From the NCBI RefSeq assembly GCF_963082655.1, contig NC_081554.1, forward strand, positions 61,645,820 to 61,709,819: a stretch of 64,000 nt of DNA, written 5' to 3'. The position numbers were made by a program, and so were the translations under genes. Shown here piece after piece: positions 61,110 through 64,000 of this stretch. The stretch comes from Stomoxys calcitrans (Eukaryota; Arthropoda; Insecta; Diptera; Muscidae). The notes below the pieces were generated by a model, which was not told where the DNA came from, did no database searches, and saw only the letters and a list, made by a program, of their open reading frames with translations. The stretch's first letter is position 1; each line of letters opens with the position of its first letter.

Positions 61110-61789
61110 GTTTTAATTAACTTCCCTCCATAGAATGACATTTTCTTTATAGCTAACCTTTAAACATTCGTTTTGTAAACAAATTTCGTGTTTCCTAAGC
61201 TATCTCCATTAATAGCTTCAGTTTGATGTTTTCCAATGCAAAAGATTCAATTTCAATTAAATAAGTTGTTTGTTTACCTTAATGCAAAATCCTTAAAGCC
61301 TTATGCTGAGCTTCAGCATTTTGCTCGGAAAAATGTCAGCTGTTGGCATACGTACAGCATGCACACACACCCACACACACACACACACTAATGATAAATT
61401 CAAATGATGTTTACCAGCACCCCACTCAGCTGTACGAGAAAAAACACAGCGCTAGGGAAATGCCACCAAAGTTTGGCTTTTCATGAGTAACGAATACATT
61501 ATGTCACAGCTACGAGTTAAGTAGGTAGAATCTTAAAATGTAAGAAGTGAACGACTTTATGCATACTATGGACCGACGGAGTTTTGATGAGTTGAAGAAA
61601 TGAGTTTTGTTGGGCCAAATGTATACCCGGATGAATAGAATTCTGTACAATTTCTTCAGATAGACAAAAACTGGATGGGCAAGACTAGGGGATGGCTCGT
61701 CCATTGCAGATTGTTTGGAAGCTGTAGGTATGATATTAGGGAAATTTTAGCTTATTTTTATTCAGCCAAGAGGCCACCGTTGCGGAGGG
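61110..61789. other. Non-repetitive stretch with a CA microsatellite
   Basis: No coding signal. A CA run is at 61363-61388. Otherwise AT-rich single-copy sequence. Confidence 0.5.
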
Positions 61790-62100
61790 CTATGTAAGGT
61801 TAGGTTGAAAAGACGGTGCGTATATGTACCCACCCCATGCCGCTATGGACATGAACCTACACCAGTAATCGGCGTGTTGTGGTCTCTAATTACTAAAAAC
61901 CACGAAAAAATCGAAGTAACGATTTCCGTGCTACTACCGTATCGTGACCCCATCGAAGTGCCGGCCTATGGCATAGGAAAAGCTTCAACGTATAATCATC
62001 TTCCCCACATGATCTACACATGCTATCTCGCCGCACCCATTCTGCACAAGAAGAGGAGTAATGTAGTTGCGCAAAAAAGAAGTCTACCTCTATAACACAC
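61790..62100 (-). mobile_element. LINE-B 3' end
   Basis: 3' UTR phrases (TAGGTTGAAAAGACGGTGCG, ACACCAGTAATCGGCGTG) and the knuckle on the minus strand ([20 protein letters not shown]). Of the family's C-x-x-C-x-H-x-C pattern only the first two and last cysteines remain clear. Confidence 0.8.
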
Positions 62101-62149
62101 AAACCCATGCATTGGAAAAGGAGCAATTAGCAGACAGGGTATCGAGCTT

Positions 62150-62393
62150 GGTTACAGTGGTACTTATATCATACAGGCGACATCGCAGTGAATTCGATAT
62201 CGCAATGAATTCGAGTTCAACCTACCAACGTACTATCTATCCTTGAAGCCTTCACATCTTAAAGTGTCCGATGAGATTTCCACCAACAATCGAAGCGCGT
62301 CACTTTATGGTTGGTGTTGTGGTTTCTCCTGGCTTTACTTTTCCATTGCAAAAAAAAATCTTCGATCATTAAAGTTGTCTTGTAAGAGAAACA
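62150..62393 (-). mobile_element. One end of the long-TIR element family
   Basis: Matches the right arm of 30644-31363 in order: GTGTTGTGGTTTCTCC, TACTTTTCCATTGC, ATCTTCGATCATTAAAG, GTAAGAGAAACAAC. Diverged, with the inner part (62160-62280) only loosely similar. It abuts a HINE start at 62394. Confidence 0.6.
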
Positions 62394-62815
62394 ACAAGTA
62401 AAAGCGTCCTAAGTTCGGCCGGGCCGAATCTTATACGAGTTTACCCACCACCTTGAAGCGCATTTGTTAAGGTCTTTGAATGACTTTTCAAATACGTATG
62501 ACCTGTATCAAGTTATTGACCGATATGGAAATTAGAAGTCATAGAAAAATATCACCTCCAAAATTTCAAGCAAATCGAGTAATAATTGCGCCCTTCAAAG
62601 GCTCAGAAAGTCAAACTGAGAGATCGGTATATATGGCAGCTAAATGAGTTTTTGAACTGTGCCATACTTGGCGCAGTTGTTGGAAGTCATACCGAAACAA
62701 CATGTGGCGAATAAGAATTGAATAAGAATTGCGCCCTCTAGAGGCTCAAGACATCAAATCGGGTTTATATGACCGCCTCGGTTTATATGGCAGCCTCTCA
62801 GACCATTTCCTAGCA
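62394..62815 (+). mobile_element. HINE 5' portion
   Basis: CAACAAGTAAAAGCGTCC, GTTCGGCCGGGCCGAATC, then two or three units (GAGATCGGTATATATGGC, CCTCTAGAGGCTCAAGAC). The 3' part is replaced by LINE-A sequence. Confidence 0.8.
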
Positions 62816-62819
62816 ATAT

Positions 62820-63470
62820 GGCCCGGCAAAATTGAGACTGGGATGTTGCTATATCGCCGCACAGGAGAGGTCGGGGTCATATAGTCATATAGACGACGAG
62901 GACTCAGGAGGCGACGAGTGCGATGCTTGTGACCCACTGCTGACTATGATCGCACAGCACCTTGCAATATATTCAGTGCGACTATACTCCCGTAGTGACG
63001 TAAGGCCAGAGTAAGATCGGAAATGCACCCACTCCATGCATCGATTACAGGTGGTTCAGGCAAACAAACAGACCCAGGGTCTAGGGTTCTTTTCAATCCC
63101 GGCACGAACCAGGAACATGCGGAGAAGGCACTCCGGGATGTGCCTCCTCCATTGCGCAAAATAGACGAACAAATACAAGGGCTGTAGTTTTCCTTGCCGA
63201 TGAAGGATTCCATAGAGTCAATCCGCCCACCCGGCTACCATGGGATCGCATAATTGTAACGGATACAATGTGCTACGTAAGGATCCCTTAAGGAATGGAG
63301 GTGGGGGATTGGCCTTCGTGATGCACCATTCCGTAAATTATTGTCCCATCTCACCTGCGCCTGGCGCTAGTGACCCCAACATGGAGTGCATGGGGATAGT
63401 AATCAAGTGCGGTACTGCCGAAATAGAGCTATAAAACGTGTGCATACCACCTGTATGCAGTTTTGACCCA
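62820..63470 (+). mobile_element. LINE-A endonuclease fragment
   Basis: The plus-strand frame 63240-63434 reads GSHNCNGYNVLRKDPLRNGG, GGLAFVMHHSVNYCPI and ECMGIVIKCGTAEIEL, followed after a stop by NVCIPPV. This is the Jockey-like endonuclease segment G-x-N-V-x-R-x-D...G-G-G-x-x-x-x-V. 62820-63230 holds the more N-terminal part, badly broken. Confidence 0.8.
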
Positions 63471-63484
63471 GTTAATGGCCACGC

Positions 63485-64000
63485 TTACAAGCCCATAATC
63501 TATATGGCAACTATATCCAAACGTGGCCCGATCTAGCCCAAATTGAAAGGGGAAGTCGAAGGGCCTAACAAACTGTCCCAAATTTCGGCGACATCGGACA
63601 ATAAATGCGCCTTTTATGGGCTTAAAACCTTAAATCTAGAGATCTGGTCTATATGGAAGCTATATCCAAATCTGGACCGATCTGGGCCTAATTGAAGAAG
63701 GATGTCGAGGAGCTTAACACAACTCTCTGTCCTAAATTTTGGCAAAAAAATCGCCTAAATCGGCGGATCGGTCCATATGGGGGCCATATCAAAATATAGT
63801 ACGATACAGCACATCTTCGAACTTAACCCGCTTATGGACAAAAAAAAGAATCTTTGCAAAGTTTCAGCTCAATATCTTTATTGTAAAAGTCCATAACCTA
63901 ATGTAGCTGCCACATAAACCGGTCTGGGGTCTTGACTTCTTGAGCCTCTAGTTTTGTTATGACTTCCATTAGCTGTGCCAAATATGGCTAAGATCAGTCC
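63485..64000. mobile_element. Two HINE pieces in head-to-head arrangement
   Basis: 63490-63888 is plus-oriented HINE (CCAAATTTCGGCGACATCGG, CTTATGGACAAAAAAAAGAA). At about 63889 it switches to a minus-oriented HINE of the other subtype (CATAACCTAATGTAGCTGCC, TTGACTTCTTGAGCCTC), which runs off the window. Confidence 0.75.

Noticed and set aside
1..64000. LTR retrotransposons or endogenous viral genes
   Set aside because: No gag, protease, integrase or envelope-like frame and no paired LTRs were seen. All reverse-transcriptase pieces are of the non-LTR type.

Overview
The window is eukaryotic and reads like a dipteran genome, most likely a calyptrate fly (Musca, Stomoxys or Haematobia type; this placement is inference). 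Reasons: short 54-69 bp introns with GT-AG borders, INE-1/Helentron-like elements with a GACGGACAGACGG stretch and TATACCC/GGGTATA ends, many dead non-LTR retrotransposons, a mariner MITE, and a tRNA-derived SINE. No bacterial, viral or CRISPR feature is seen. Roughly four fifths of the window is transposable-element sequence.

One host gene can be assembled with confidence: the fly orthologue of CC2D2A, a ciliary transition-zone (MKS module) protein. It lies on the minus strand from the ATG at 45598 to the stop at 20374. I assemble ten coding exons (4173 nt, 1390 residues); every junction has GT-AG borders and the phases agree. Six introns are 54-69 bp. Three are 9.5, 5.4 and 5.8 kb and are filled with nested elements. 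The last exon (20374-20562) is 5.8 kb from the rest of the gene and easy to miss. A perfect RFX X-box lies about 113 bp upstream of the ATG, as expected for a ciliary gene.

Layout: 1-20300 is downstream of the gene and almost wholly repeats (HINE/INE-1-like elements, a second tandem family here called RepB, LINE remnants, SINEs, mariners). 20314-45724 is the Cc2d2a locus. 46085-64000 is again repeat-dominated. A possible terminal exon of an unidentified minus-strand gene lies at 52889-53044, and a few non-repetitive stretches hold no gene I can support.

Labels used below. HINE: Helentron/INE-1-like non-autonomous element; two end types share a hairpin-forming start and a GGTGGTGGGTATA-like end, with an internal ~153 bp tandem unit. 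RepB: an unclassified tandem family, often ending in a GGGCCCGCT / GCGCCTTCTTTAA motif. LINE-A: Jockey-like. LINE-B: a Jockey/I-like family with RNase H and a zinc-knuckle tail. LINE-C: a family with an exonuclease-endonuclease-phosphatase (EEP) endonuclease. LINE-D and LINE-E: two other remnants. All LINE copies are truncated or broken; none looks active. Boundaries of repeats are read by eye and are usually good to 5-30 bp.
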